From an uncultured Glaciecola sp. (lineage in GTDB: Bacteria > Pseudomonadota > Gammaproteobacteria > Enterobacterales > Alteromonadaceae): 64,000 nucleotides of DNA. Positions 27,927 through 37,412 of the stretch are shown in pieces. A program made the translations under genes and the position numbers. The stretch covers positions 1-64,000 of the forward strand of contig CAKZLI010000025.1 of assembly GCA_937125395.1 (NCBI GenBank), given 5' to 3'. The notes beneath the pieces were generated by a model. That model was not told the DNA's origin. It made no database searches and worked only from the letters and a program-made list of their open reading frames with translations. Within the stretch, counting starts at the first letter, position 1. Each line of letters begins with the position of its first letter.

Positions 27927-28391
27927 TTATACATTTTCAAATAGCTCTTCGACATAGCGGCGTAATGTTTCGATCTGAGTAACATCCGCAGGTGCAATGA
28001 AGATCGTATCATCACCAGCAATGGTGCCTAACACACCGTCTTTTTTGCTTAATGAATCGAGCAGTCGAGCAATCAGCTGAGCGGCACCAGGACTGGTTCG
28101 GATCACGACCATCACATTGTTATGTACGACATCAAGCACTAACTGCTTTAAAGGGCTTTTGGCTGTGGGTATCCCTAACTCTGCAGGTAATGAATAGACC
28201 ATTTCACCGAGTGCATTACGCATTCGTACAGCACCAAATTTGGTGAGCATACGTGATACTTTGGATTGACTGATGTTGTCGTATCCTTGGCCCTTCAAGA
28301 TATTAACGATATCGCCTTGTGAAGCACAACTTTCAGCAGTGAGAATAGAGCGAAACGCTTTAATTAAATCACCTTGTTTTTGACTTGCCAT
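27927..28391 (-). CDS. argR: Arginine repressor
   Basis: A 154-residue hexameric repressor of arginine biosynthesis. The N-terminal winged helix (about 1-75; LIKAFRSIL...[30 protein letters not shown]) binds ARG boxes. The C-terminal domain (about 80-150) forms hexamers and binds arginine; its [13 protein letters not shown] segment carries the Asp pair that contacts arginine. Length equals that of E. coli ArgR (156). It is divergent from mdh, a conserved arrangement in many gammaproteobacteria. AAAGG lies about 7 bases before the ATG. Confidence 0.97.
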   Translation of the reverse strand: MASQKQGDLIKAFRSILTAESCASQGDIVNILKGQGYDNISQSKVSRMLTKFGAVRMRNALGEMVYSLPAELGIPTAKSPLKQLVLDVVHNNVMVVIRTSPGAAQLIARLLDSLSKKDGVLGTIAGDDTIFIAPADVTQIETLRRYVEELFENV

Positions 28392-28491
28392 ATTAGGGTA
28401 CCTTTATCAGTTTTTTTTATTATCACCTTATTTTGCCGTACCCCTTGAATTTTAGCAATTAATACACACATAACTCATACAACTAATGTGT

Positions 28492-28513
28492 GATTGTATA
28501 ATTTGGTACAATC
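28492..28513. promoter_or_regulatory. Inverted repeat overlapping a TATAAT box upstream of mdh
   Basis: Perfect 7-base arms (GATTGTA and TACAATC) with an 8-base spacer flank and overlap an exact TATAAT at 28497-28502. This lies 59 bases before the mdh start, so it is well placed as the mdh -10 region plus an operator. No matching -35 box was recognised. The cognate regulator is unknown. Confidence 0.5.
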
Positions 28514-28560
28514 TCTTAAAGTCAAAACTACATTTAGCTCAAACCATATTGGAGAACAAC

Positions 28561-29499
28561 ATGAAAGTAGCAGTCTTAGGTGCAGCGGGCGGAATAGGCC
28601 AAGCGTTATCTTTATTATTAAAAACACAGCTTCCTGCAGGTAGCGAATTAGCATTATATGATGTTGCTCCGGTTGTACCAGGTGTTGCCGTTGATCTCAG
28701 TCATATCCCAACGGCAGTAGCTGTTACGGGTCATGGTAAAGATGATTTAGCAGATGCATTAACCGGTTGTGATATCGTGTTGATCCCAGCGGGTGTGCCA
28801 CGTAAGCCAGGTATGGATCGTTCAGATTTGTTTAATATCAATGCTGGAATCGTCAAAAACTTAATCAACGGTGTTGCTGATCATTGCCCAACAGCCTGTG
28901 TTGGAATTATTACCAACCCAGTGAACACGACCGTAGCGATTGCGGCTGAAGCCCTAAAAGCCAAAGGTGTTTATGATAAAAACAAATTATTTGGTGTGAC
29001 AACATTGGATGTTATCCGTTCAGAAGCGTTTGTCGCAGAACTTAAAGGTCTTGATGTTGCTAAAACACATGTACCTGTTATTGGTGGTCACTCAGGTACA
29101 ACTATCTTACCTTTACTATCACAAGTTGAAGGCGTTAGCTTTACCGATGAAGAAATTGCAAGCCTGACTACGCGTATTCAAAATGCAGGCACAGAAGTGG
29201 TTGAAGCTAAAGCCGGTGGCGGTTCAGCTACCTTATCTATGGGTCAGGCTGCAGCACGTTTTTGCTTGTCATTAGTCGCAGCAATGCAAGGTGCTGATGT
29301 GGTTGAGTATACCTACGTGCAAGTAGACGGTTCAGATGACGCTGAGTTCTTTGCCCATCCAGTACGTTTAGGTAAAAATGGCGTCACTGAGATTTTATCA
29401 TACGGTGAATTAAGCGCGTTTGAAGAAAAAGCCAAAGCAGATATGTTAGATGGATTACGTAGCGATATTCAACTGGGTGTTGATTTCGTTAATGCCTAA
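28561..29499 (+). CDS. mdh: Malate dehydrogenase
   Basis: A 312-residue NAD-dependent malate dehydrogenase interconverting malate and oxaloacetate in the TCA cycle. The Rossmann motif [17 protein letters not shown] opens the protein. The substrate-binding RKPGMDR loop and the catalytic His in [16 protein letters not shown] are present. Length equals that of E. coli Mdh (312). The frame is open further upstream to 28486, but the true start is the ATG at 28561 because GGAGAACAAC precedes it and the upstream extension covers the likely promoter. A strong bidirectional terminator separates it from convergent ppc. Confidence 0.97.
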   Translation: MKVAVLGAAGGIGQALSLLLKTQLPAGSELALYDVAPVVPGVAVDLSHIPTAVAVTGHGKDDLADALTGCDIVLIPAGVPRKPGMDRSDLFNINAGIVKNLINGVADHCPTACVGIITNPVNTTVAIAAEALKAKGVYDKNKLFGVTTLDVIRSEAFVAELKGLDVAKTHVPVIGGHSGTTILPLLSQVEGVSFTDEEIASLTTRIQNAGTEVVEAKAGGGSATLSMGQAAARFCLSLVAAMQGADVVEYTYVQVDGSDDAEFFAHPVRLGKNGVTEILSYGELSAFEEKAKADMLDGLRSDIQLGVDFVNA

Positions 29500-29553
29500 A
29501 CAAGCATTGCTGTGTGGCTATTTTTCTAGTCGTTAGCATTCGCAATCTAAAAT

Positions 29554-29594
29554 AAAAAACCGTTAAGTCATCATTGATGCTTAACGGTTTTTTT
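29554..29594. terminator. Bidirectional terminator between mdh and ppc
   Basis: A long hairpin (CCGTTAAG pairs with CTTAACGG, plus an inner CATCA/TGATG stem) is flanked by an A run on the left and a T run on the right, so it can stop both convergent transcripts. Confidence 0.92.
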
Positions 29595-29618
29595 ATGCTA
29601 ATTGACAGTCTGATACTA

Positions 29619-32255
29619 TTATCCAGTGTTACGCATGCCGATGGCAATACCTGCTATGGTGACCATCATCGCTTTTTCTATTGTGGGATTGGTGGCTTGA
29701 GAATCAGCCTGACGGATCCGGTCGAGAAGTTCTATTTGCAAATAATGCAGTGGTTGCAAGTAATCAGCACGGATCTGCATCGAGTTGAGGCCTTGAGGAT
29801 CATCTTGCATCACATCGTTTTTGTGAGTAATGGTTAACAAATCTGCACGACTTTGTTGTAACTCATGACGTAATGATTCACCAAAATGCCGTAAATCCGC
29901 TTCGACTAGACGCTCATCATACGCTTTAGCAATCTCGGCATCGGCTTTGGCAAAGACCATATCAAGCATGGATAACCGTGATTGAAAGAATGGCCATTGT
30001 GCAATCATCTCATCAATCGTGCTCGCTTCGTTTTTGTAACTGTGCATAATTGCGCGCATTACGCCTAACCAAGCCGGCAGCACTAAACGAGTTTGTGCCC
30101 AGGCAAAAATCCATGGAATTGCCCGTAAACTCTCCACCCCGCCATGAGGATTACGTTTAGCCGGACGAGAACCCAGTGGCAGCTTGCCGAGCTCTTGTTC
30201 TGGGGTTGCTTGTCGAAAATAAGGCACAAAATCAGGGTCAACTCGCACCACGTGTCGATAGTTATCGCGTCCTTGTGCTGCCATGCTATCAAGTGCGTTA
30301 CGCCAAGCTTGCTTGGGCGCTGGGGGTGGGAATAACTTAGCTTCAATAATCGCACTGGCATAGATACCTAAGCTGCGCTTGGCCAGTGTGGGCATACCAA
30401 ATTTATAGCGAATGGTTTCACCTTGTTCTGTGACTCTAAAGCCACCATCCAAAGATCCTGGTGGTTGGGATAAAATTGCCGAATGAGCAGGTAAGCCGCC
30501 TCGTCCAATAGTTCCGCCACGACCATGAAACAAGGTTAATGCAGTCTGATGTTGTTGGCATACACCCACTAATGCTTCTTGCGCTGTATATTGTGCCCAA
30601 CCTGCAGCCAATGCACCTGCATCTTTGGCGGAATCAGAATAACCAATCATAATGTGTTGACCGTCTTCTAGACCATTACGATAGCTATCAATACTCAGTA
30701 ACTGCTGAATCACACCAGGAGAATGGTTTAAATCATCAAGGGTTTCAAATAATGGTGACACCGACATAGGCCAGGTTACTTGGCATTGTTGCAATAATAA
30801 TTGCACCGCTAATACATCAGAGGCGTTACTCGCCATCGATATAATATAAATACCAAACGCATCACGATCATTGTTTGCAATTGTATGACAAGTATCTAAT
30901 ACTTCCTGAACATCTGCTTGTGGCTGCCAGTCTGCTTGCCAAGCGTTGGGGAGTAGAGGACGTTTGGAAGCGAGCTCTTTGGTTAAAAATGCGATTTTTT
31001 GGTTTTCATCCCAGCGCTTATAATCGCCAAGGGAGAGATATTGGCATATTTCGGCAATCACATCTGCATGTCGTTCAGAATCTTGACGGATGTCTAATTT
31101 TAGCAAATAAATACCAAAACAGTGTGCTCGGCGAATGGTATCGAGTAATCCCCCTTTTGCAGTTTGCTCCATACCGCAAGCTAACAATGAGCGATAACAT
31201 TGCATCAATGGCGCTAATAACTCAGCTTGAGTATTGACCCATTTGTTTTCAGTATATTGTCGCCCATTAAGTAAATCATCAATACCATCTTTCGTTGTAC
31301 GTAAGCGTTTGACTAGTGGTTTGAGTAATGCACGGTAGGGCTCTGCTACATCTCCCACTATAGCTCGAACGGTCTCATCACATTTACTCATAGACAGTTC
31401 AACTTGTAATGCACTGATATCTTTAGCAAACAACTTCGCTGCGCGTCGACGGGCTAAATGCAGTACAGTTTGAGTAACTTTGGAAGTGACAAATGGATTA
31501 CCATCTCGATCGCCCCCCATCCATGAGCTAATTTGAATCGGTGTTGCGTCAATAGGCAATTTGATGTCGTATTCTTGTTGTAATTTTAGGTCCAGATCAC
31601 GCATGAAATCCGGGATCGCATCCCACAGTGAATTTTCAATAACCGAAAATCCCCACGTCGCCTCATCAATTGGAGTTGGGCGGCGATCACGTATCTCTGG
31701 GGTGTGCCAGGCTTGGGAAACCAGATCGGCAATTCGCTCACTTAATTTTAATTTTTGCGCAGGGTGGAGTGTTTCATGATGCAGCTGGCGCAGGCATTCG
31801 GCTAATGCAGTATGTTTGTGGATTAATGTGCGACGGGTCACTTCAGTAGGGTGCGCCGTTAGAACCAAATCGATATTAAGACTGTTGACGGCTGCATATA
31901 TTGCTTCAGGTGATTGTTGCGCGTTACGCAGGTGAGAGAACAATACTTCGACTGAATCATCTAACTGTTTTGCACTATTTGATTCTTGTTCGGCGATATT
32001 CGCAAGATTCAAAAACTGCGCAAAGGCACGGGCAATAATTAATAGACCAGCATCATCCATACTGTGTAATACATCTTGTAGGGCTATATTGGCAGAGGTA
32101 TCGCCTAAATGCCCAGCGCGACCTTGACGGCGAATCGCTTCTATTTTGTCAAGCCATGTTTGACCTAGCTCATGCTTAATCGTTTGTCCTAGTAGTTCAC
32201 CTAAGTCCCTTACGGTACTGTTGAGTAATTCATCGCTGTGGGTATCATTGTGCAT
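29619..32255 (-). CDS. ppc: Phosphoenolpyruvate carboxylase
   Basis: An 878-residue anaplerotic enzyme that carboxylates PEP to oxaloacetate. Both signature regions are present: VLTAHPTEVTRRT with the catalytic His, and the HGRGGTIGRGG loop. Also seen are SWMGGDRDGNPFVT and the C-terminal MRNTG that completes the active and allosteric site. Length equals that of E. coli Ppc (883). AAGGA lies about 9 bases before the ATG at 32255. With mdh, maeA and pckA in the same window it forms a cluster of enzymes around the PEP-pyruvate-oxaloacetate node, although each is separately transcribed. Confidence 0.97.
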   Translation of the reverse strand: MHNDTHSDELLNSTVRDLGELLGQTIKHELGQTWLDKIEAIRRQGRAGHLGDTSANIALQDVLHSMDDAGLLIIARAFAQFLNLANIAEQESNSAKQLDDSVEVLFSHLRNAQQSPEAIYAAVNSLNIDLVLTAHPTEVTRRTLIHKHTALAECLRQLHHETLHPAQKLKLSERIADLVSQAWHTPEIRDRRPTPIDEATWGFSVIENSLWDAIPDFMRDLDLKLQQEYDIKLPIDATPIQISSWMGGDRDGNPFVTSKVTQTVLHLARRRAAKLFAKDISALQVELSMSKCDETVRAIVGDVAEPYRALLKPLVKRLRTTKDGIDDLLNGRQYTENKWVNTQAELLAPLMQCYRSLLACGMEQTAKGGLLDTIRRAHCFGIYLLKLDIRQDSERHADVIAEICQYLSLGDYKRWDENQKIAFLTKELASKRPLLPNAWQADWQPQADVQEVLDTCHTIANNDRDAFGIYIISMASNASDVLAVQLLLQQCQVTWPMSVSPLFETLDDLNHSPGVIQQLLSIDSYRNGLEDGQHIMIGYSDSAKDAGALAAGWAQYTAQEALVGVCQQHQTALTLFHGRGGTIGRGGLPAHSAILSQPPGSLDGGFRVTEQGETIRYKFGMPTLAKRSLGIYASAIIEAKLFPPPAPKQAWRNALDSMAAQGRDNYRHVVRVDPDFVPYFRQATPEQELGKLPLGSRPAKRNPHGGVESLRAIPWIFAWAQTRLVLPAWLGVMRAIMHSYKNEASTIDEMIAQWPFFQSRLSMLDMVFAKADAEIAKAYDERLVEADLRHFGESLRHELQQSRADLLTITHKNDVMQDDPQGLNSMQIRADYLQPLHYLQIELLDRIRQADSQATNPTIEKAMMVTIAGIAIGMRNTG

Positions 32256-32434
32256 TTGCTATGTCCTTAGATTAATCCAACATTAACCATACGAAATTTT
32301 GTGAGGTGTGTCTAAAACAATTGGGCATAAAGTATGCAAATCTACATCTGTTGCCGCAATTATGCTATTATTTCGTTTTAAGATTTTGTGGGTGCTGACT
32401 CACGGAGCAATATTCTCAAACTGCAGGAGTAGAC

Positions 32435-33052
32435 ATGGCAGATTTAACAACGATTGAAGGTCAAGCAAGTTACGGTATCGGTTTCCAAATGGGCCAGCAA
32501 CTAGCATCTAACCCATTTGAAGGCTTGGCCCTTGATGGTGTGATTAAAGGTTTACAAGACGCATTTGCAGGTAATGCAAGTGCGGTTGATAATGAAACCT
32601 TAGGTGCTGCATTCGGCGAAATTCATAAGCGTATGGAAGCTGAGAAAGCGATACAGTTTGAAGCGGTTATTGCTGAAGCAAAAGCGTTTTTAGCAACCAA
32701 TGCAGAACGTGCAGAAGTCACAGTGACTGAGTCTGGTCTTCAGTATGAAGTCATTCATTCTGGTGACGGTGCAACTCCAACCGCCGCTTCAACAGTGCGT
32801 GTTGATTATCATGGTACTTTGATTAGTGGTGATGTATTTGATTCATCTTACGATCGTGGTCAACCTGCTGAGTTTCCAGTTGGCGGCGTGATTAAGGGCT
32901 GGACTGAAGCACTACAGTTGATGTCAGTTGGTGATAAGTGGCGCTTGACTGTACCAAGTGATCTTGCTTACGGTGAACAAGGTGCCGGTGGCGCGATTGC
33001 ACCATATAGCACGTTGATATTTGATGTTGAATTACACGCAATCATTGATTAA
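32435..33052 (+). CDS. fklB: FKBP-type peptidyl-prolyl cis-trans isomerase
   Basis: A 205-residue prolyl isomerase of the FklB/FKBP22 type. Residues about 1-85 form the helical dimerisation domain (YGIGFQMGQQLASNPFEG). A linking helix and a C-terminal FKBP domain (about 95-205) follow, with VDYHGTLISGDVFDSSYDRG, FPVGGVIKGWTEAL and the usual VPSDLAYGEQG segment. No signal peptide is present, so it is cytoplasmic, like E. coli FklB (206 residues). GGAG precedes the ATG. A terminator follows, indicating a single-gene unit. Confidence 0.94.
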   Translation: MADLTTIEGQASYGIGFQMGQQLASNPFEGLALDGVIKGLQDAFAGNASAVDNETLGAAFGEIHKRMEAEKAIQFEAVIAEAKAFLATNAERAEVTVTESGLQYEVIHSGDGATPTAASTVRVDYHGTLISGDVFDSSYDRGQPAEFPVGGVIKGWTEALQLMSVGDKWRLTVPSDLAYGEQGAGGAIAPYSTLIFDVELHAIID

Positions 33053-33082
33053 TCATCAACGCTTTGTGTAAATCAATTCAAG

Positions 33083-33117
33083 AGTGTCTACTAGCTTTGC
33101 AGTAGGCACTTTTTTTT
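33083..33117 (+). terminator. Rho-independent terminator after fklB
   Basis: Ten-base arms (AGTGTCTACT and AGTAGGCACT, one G-U pair) with an 8-base loop are followed by a T run. Confidence 0.88.
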
Positions 33118-33209
33118 GGGCTAGCACAAAAATTAATAACTGATTTGACCAGTTAAACGGCATAGCAGGTTTACAATATGCTTAATTATAATGATAAAGG
33201 AAGATGTTG

Positions 33210-34394
33210 ATGGTTATTTCCCCCAAGGTACGTGGTTTTATTTGTACTAATGCGCACCCAGTTGGCTGTGCTAAAAGTGTCGAACAACAAATTGCCTATG
33301 TACAAGCGCAACCATTATCGACCGATAATGCACCAAAGAATGTGTTGATATTAGGTTGTTCTACTGGGTATGGTTTAGCATCACGCATAACTGCAAGCTT
33401 TGGTTATGGTGCCAATACCGTCGGCGTGTGTTTTGAAAAAGCACCCTCTGAACGTAAAACCGGTACCGCTGGTTTTTATAATACCGCTGCATTTCATCAG
33501 CAAGCTCAGGCTGCTGGCATTCAGGCACACACTTTAAACGGTGATGCATTTAGTAATGACATGAAAGATCAGGTTATTGCGAAATTAAAAGAGACGATTG
33601 GAAAAGTGGATCTTGTCATCTATTCACTGGCATCTCCACGTCGCACAGACCCTGTGAGCGGAGAGGTATTCAAGTCAACATTGAAACCAGTAGGCCAAGC
33701 ATATACCACTAAGACCTATGATACTGATAAAGACATGATTCATGATGTCTCTTTAGAGCCTGCATCGGAGCAAGAAATTGCCGATACGATTAAAGTCATG
33801 GGTGGCGAAGATTGGGAACTATGGATCAAAGCGCTGGCTAATGCAGATTTATTAGCAGAGGGTGCAACGACAACGGCCTATACGTATATTGGTAAAAAAC
33901 TCACATGGCCAATCTACGGTTCTGCGACTATCGGCAAAGCCAAAGAAGATTTAGACCGCGCAGCGAGTGCCCTGAATGCTGAATTTGCAAATCTGAATAT
34001 TGCCGCGCATGTTTCTTCGCTCAAAGCATTAGTTACACAAGCTAGCTCGGCTATTCCGGTAATGCCATTATATATTTCATTGATTTATAAAGTCATGAAA
34101 GCAGAAGGCACACATGAAGGCTGTATTGAACAAATTGTGGGATTGTTTGATGAGTGTTTATTAGCAGATGCGCCAGCGATGGATGATATGCGTCGTTTTC
34201 GTATGGATGCCAAAGAAACTAATGATGCCACACAAGCGAAGATCGAGGCGTTATGGACTCAAGTCAGCCAAGACAATTTTCATGAACTGAGTGATTATGC
34301 TGGTTATCATGCTGATTTTCTCAAGCTGTTTGGCTTTGGTGTTGAAGGCGTTGATTACACAGCAGATGTTGATCCATTAGTTGAGTGGGTATAA
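33210..34394 (+). CDS. fabV: Trans-2-enoyl-[ACP] reductase, FabV
   Basis: A 394-residue NADH-dependent enoyl reductase for the last step of fatty-acid elongation. The family N-terminus ISPKVRGFICTNAHPVGC is clear. The Rossmann site is GCSTGYGLASRI. The FabV active site Y-x8-K is seen as YGSATIGKAK, as opposed to the Y-x6-K of FabI. FabV proteins are naturally resistant to triclosan. The frame opens at ATG 33204, but AGGAAG would then abut the start; the ATG at 33210 lies 6 bases from it and gives the usual N-terminus. A small hairpin follows the gene. Confidence 0.95.
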   Translation: MVISPKVRGFICTNAHPVGCAKSVEQQIAYVQAQPLSTDNAPKNVLILGCSTGYGLASRITASFGYGANTVGVCFEKAPSERKTGTAGFYNTAAFHQQAQAAGIQAHTLNGDAFSNDMKDQVIAKLKETIGKVDLVIYSLASPRRTDPVSGEVFKSTLKPVGQAYTTKTYDTDKDMIHDVSLEPASEQEIADTIKVMGGEDWELWIKALANADLLAEGATTTAYTYIGKKLTWPIYGSATIGKAKEDLDRAASALNAEFANLNIAAHVSSLKALVTQASSAIPVMPLYISLIYKVMKAEGTHEGCIEQIVGLFDECLLADAPAMDDMRRFRMDAKETNDATQAKIEALWTQVSQDNFHELSDYAGYHADFLKLFGFGVEGVDYTADVDPLVEWV

Positions 34395-34441
34395 CAGGGA
34401 TAACCCACGACTAAAGTGTCATGTACAAAAATATGAATGCT

Positions 34442-34462
34442 AAACCGCCGATACGGCGGTTT
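34442..34462 (+). terminator. Hairpin after fabV, probable terminator
   Basis: Perfect 9-base arms (AAACCGCCG and CGGCGGTTT) with a 3-base loop. The following T tract is interrupted (TTTATTTC). Confidence 0.7.
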
Positions 34463-34650
34463 ATTTCGTTATAGTTCAAGCCAATACCGGATTATTGGCA
34501 GCAAAAATGAACAAACAATTTCACAAATTTTAAGCTTCTGATCAATATTCTGCCGATAGATAATAGATTAACAGATTAAATTCCTTTATAATCCGTGCGC
34601 TTAAATGACATTTGTCTATGACGATTGCGTCTTAGTGAGGGGAATGACGG

Positions 34651-34701
34651 ATGCCATTGTTTAATCTGCTCCACATGTACTCAGTATGTACATTGACATA
34701 A
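34651..34701 (+). CDS. Possible leader peptide upstream of nqrA, 16 residues
   Basis: ATG to TAA encodes MPLFNLLHMYSVCTLT. The ribosome site GAGGGGA (34637-34643) lies 7 bases upstream, better than that of nqrA itself. The frame lies between the candidate promoter and the hairpin preceding nqrA. The peptide has no obvious run of a single regulatory amino acid, so classical amino-acid attenuation is not suggested. It may be a translated leader or chance. Confidence 0.33.
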   Translation: MPLFNLLHMYSVCTLT

Positions 34702-34786
34702 GAACAACAATATTCAGGCAGCTGACAGATACCTTGTTAATAAGTGAGTTATCGCGAAGTCGTGCGAACAATTTAAAAATAGTGAG

Positions 34787-34830
34787 ACTGATTAGCTAAG
34801 TCATTAGTACCAATGATTTAGCTAATCAGT
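34787..34830 (+). repeat. Long hairpin 26 bases upstream of nqrA
   Basis: Nineteen-base arms (ACTGATTAGCTAAGTCATT and AATGATTTAGCTAATCAGT) pair with a single G-U and a 6-base loop. No T run follows, so it is unlikely to be a simple terminator. It could be an mRNA structure near the ribosome site or a double operator. Confidence 0.8.
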
Positions 34831-34856
34831 ATCTTAACAGAGTAGTATAATTGCTT

Positions 34857-36200
34857 ATGTTCAATAAAATAAAGAAAGGTCTCGACCTCCCAATTACGGG
34901 TGCACCTGAACAACAAATCCAATCTGGAAATGTGGTTACTCAGGTGGCTGTTCTTGGTGAGGAATACATTGGTATGCGTCCAACAATGCATGTCCAAGAA
35001 GGTGATGCAGTAAAACAAGGCCAGGTGCTTTTTGTTGACAAAAAGAACCCTGGCGTTAAGTTTACCGCGCCGATTTCAGGTCAAGTATCAGCGATCAATC
35101 GTGGTGCAAAGCGCGTATTGCAATCGGTAGTTATCGATGCAGTTGGCGATGCCAAAGTCACGTTTGATCAGTTTGCTGCTGACAAGTTAACGGATATCCC
35201 GCGTGAGCAAGTGCAAAATCAACTTGTTGATTCTGGCTTGTGGACAGCATTTCGTACCCGTCCATTTAGTAAAGTGCCAGCACTAGAAACAGCACCTAAA
35301 TCCATATTTATCAATGCCATGGATACCAATCCACTAGCAGCTGACCCAACCGTTATCATTGCGGCTCGTTCTGCTGATTTTGTAAATGGTCTTAATGTTA
35401 TTTCAACCTTAACAGACGGTACACTGTTTGTTGCAAAAGCACCTGGTGCGCAGGTTGATACAGGTAACGCAGGTGTTTCTGTCAATGAATTTGGTGGGCC
35501 ACACCCTGCAGGATTAGTGGGAACGCATATCCACTTACTTGACACGGTAGGTGCGACTAAAACAGTCTGGCATATTAATTATCAAGACGTTATAGCTATC
35601 GGTGCATTGTTTACAACGGGTTTAATCGATAATACGCGTGTTGTATCGATTGCCGGTCCTGCAGCGACTAAACCACGCTTAGTGAGCACGGTGTTAGGTG
35701 CTTCATTAGAGCAATTGCTAGACAATGAAACCAACGAAGACTCAGTACGTGTTATTTCTGGCTCTATTTTGAATGGAACGCACGCACAAGGTCCAACCGG
35801 TTATTTAGGTCGTTATCATGTGCAAGTTTCATTGATAAAAGAAGATCGCGAGAAAAAATTCTTAGGTTGGATCACACCAGGTAGTGATAAACATTCGATT
35901 ACGCGAGCGTATTTAGGACATTTGAATACCAAGCGTTTATTTGCGATGACTTCAACTACTAACGGTTCTGATCGTTCGATGGTGCCCATCGGTAACTATG
36001 AACGTATTATGCCGCTGGATATTTTACCAACTTTATTATTACGTGACATCATCTCTGGTGACACCGACAGTGCGCAAACACTGGGTGCATTAGAGTTGGA
36101 TGAAGAAGATTTGGCATTGTGTTCTTATGTTTGCCCAGGTAAGTATAACTACGGTCCAATCTTACGTGATTGTTTAACCAAAATTGAACAAGAGGGTTAA
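34857..36200 (+). CDS. nqrA: Na+-NQR subunit A
   Basis: A 447-residue peripheral, membrane-associated subunit of the Na+-translocating NADH:ubiquinone oxidoreductase. The N-terminus [15 protein letters not shown] and the segment [26 protein letters not shown]...[13 protein letters not shown] are diagnostic; this subunit contributes to quinone binding. Length matches V. cholerae NqrA (446). The frame opens at TTG 34851, but ATG 34857 gives the family N-terminus. No strong Shine-Dalgarno precedes either codon (a weak GAG lies near 34840), and a long hairpin ends just upstream. It is first in an eight-gene set. Confidence 0.96.
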   Translation: MFNKIKKGLDLPITGAPEQQIQSGNVVTQVAVLGEEYIGMRPTMHVQEGDAVKQGQVLFVDKKNPGVKFTAPISGQVSAINRGAKRVLQSVVIDAVGDAKVTFDQFAADKLTDIPREQVQNQLVDSGLWTAFRTRPFSKVPALETAPKSIFINAMDTNPLAADPTVIIAARSADFVNGLNVISTLTDGTLFVAKAPGAQVDTGNAGVSVNEFGGPHPAGLVGTHIHLLDTVGATKTVWHINYQDVIAIGALFTTGLIDNTRVVSIAGPAATKPRLVSTVLGASLEQLLDNETNEDSVRVISGSILNGTHAQGPTGYLGRYHVQVSLIKEDREKKFLGWITPGSDKHSITRAYLGHLNTKRLFAMTSTTNGSDRSMVPIGNYERIMPLDILPTLLLRDIISGDTDSAQTLGALELDEEDLALCSYVCPGKYNYGPILRDCLTKIEQEG

Positions 36201-36203
36201 GGC

Positions 36204-37412
36204 ATGGGTTTAAAAGCATTTATTGAAAAAATTGAACCGGACTTTGAACCGGGTGGTAAGCACGAAAAATTCTATGCACTGTATGAAGCAGCTGCAACGA
36301 TTTTTTATACCCCTGGCAAAGTAAACTCATCGTCTACACACGTTAAAGACAGTATCGATTTAAAACGTATTATGATCATGGTATGGATGGCAACATTCCC
36401 AGCGATGTTTTATGGTATGTATAACATTGGTGCCCAAGCACATGAAGCAATCCTTGCTGGTGCAGGTACGCTGCCTGATATGTGGCAAGCAGCCTTGTTT
36501 ACTGCGTTAGGTGGTAGCCTAGGTGGCGCGGATGTGGGTAGTCTATCTTTGTTCTTCTATGGAGCATGTTTCTTCTTACCTATCTACGCAACGACATTTA
36601 TTGTCGGTGGTTTCTGGGAAGTATTGTTTGCGTCAGTGCGTAAGCATGAAGTCAACGAAGGTTTCTTTGTTACTTCTGTGTTATTTGCATTAACCTTACC
36701 TGCGACAATCCCATTATGGCAGGTTGCCTTAGGGATAACGTTTGGTGTGGTGATCGCTAAAGAAGTCTTTGGTGGCACAGGTCGTAACTTCTTAAACCCT
36801 GCTTTATCAGGTCGTGCTTTCTTGTATTTTGCTTACCCAGCTAACATGTCTGGTGATCAAGTATGGGTAGCTGCGGATGGTTATTCTGGTGCTACTTGGT
36901 TATCTCAAGCAGCGAACGGCAACATGGACTACAGCAACATGTCGCTTTGGTTAGATTCATTCTTTGGTAACATTCCAGGTTCGGCGGGTGAGGTATCGAC
37001 CCTTGCCATTATGCTTGGTGGCCTGTTCATTATCTATCTGCGAATTGCCAGCTGGCGGATCGTGCTCGGCGGTATTTTAGGTGTCGTGTTTTTATCTGGA
37101 TTACTTAATTATGTGGGCAGTGAAACCAATGCGATGATGGCAATGCCTTGGTATTGGCACATGGTTATCGGTGGTATGGCATTTGGTTTGTTCTTTATGG
37201 CGACCGACCCAGTATCAGCAGCATTTACCAACTCAGGTAAATGGGCATATGGTTTCTTTATCGGGATCATGACCGTTATTGTTCGTGTGTTAAACCCAGC
37301 ATTCCCTGAAGGGATCATGCTTGCTATCTTATTTGCTAATTTATGGGCGCCGTTGTTTGATTATTTCGTCGCGCAGAGCAACATTAAGCGGAGGGTCGCT
37401 CGTGTCGGCTAA
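36204..37412 (+). CDS. nqrB: Na+-NQR subunit B
   Basis: A 402-residue integral membrane subunit with about ten transmembrane helices that helps form the sodium path and carries covalent FMN and riboflavin. The flavinylation motif SGAT is seen in [11 protein letters not shown], with T231 as the likely FMN-bearing Thr. It starts 3 bases after nqrA with AGAGGG as ribosome site. Its last 11 bases overlap the start of nqrC. Confidence 0.96.
   Translation: MGLKAFIEKIEPDFEPGGKHEKFYALYEAAATIFYTPGKVNSSSTHVKDSIDLKRIMIMVWMATFPAMFYGMYNIGAQAHEAILAGAGTLPDMWQAALFTALGGSLGGADVGSLSLFFYGACFFLPIYATTFIVGGFWEVLFASVRKHEVNEGFFVTSVLFALTLPATIPLWQVALGITFGVVIAKEVFGGTGRNFLNPALSGRAFLYFAYPANMSGDQVWVAADGYSGATWLSQAANGNMDYSNMSLWLDSFFGNIPGSAGEVSTLAIMLGGLFIIYLRIASWRIVLGGILGVVFLSGLLNYVGSETNAMMAMPWYWHMVIGGMAFGLFFMATDPVSAAFTNSGKWAYGFFIGIMTVIVRVLNPAFPEGIMLAILFANLWAPLFDYFVAQSNIKRRVARVG

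Larger units (their letters stand above)
34463..34856. promoter_or_regulatory. Leader and promoter region of the nqr operon
   Basis: About 394 bases lie between the fabV terminator and nqrA. An exact TATAAT sits at 34587-34592 (no good -35 at the proper distance), which would give a leader of roughly 260 bases. Within it lie a short frame with an excellent ribosome site at 34651, an ATGTAC-N7-GTACAT dyad at 34675-34693 and a long hairpin at 34787-34830. Promoter use is inferred, not shown. Confidence 0.5.

Noticed and set aside
28440..28462. Possible ARG box upstream of argR
   Set aside because: Only one half-site (TTGAAT) fits the consensus; the second half is too far from ATTCA to support a call.
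28486..28560. Longer upstream start for mdh
   Set aside because: The extension covers the TATAAT box and dyad; GGAGAACAAC before ATG 28561 and the family N-terminus fix the start there.
37321..37401. Longer upstream starts for nqrC (and likewise for nqrD at 38115 and nqrF at 39390)
   Set aside because: Each extension lies inside the preceding gene; good ribosome sites and family N-termini place the starts at 37402, 38181 and 39444.
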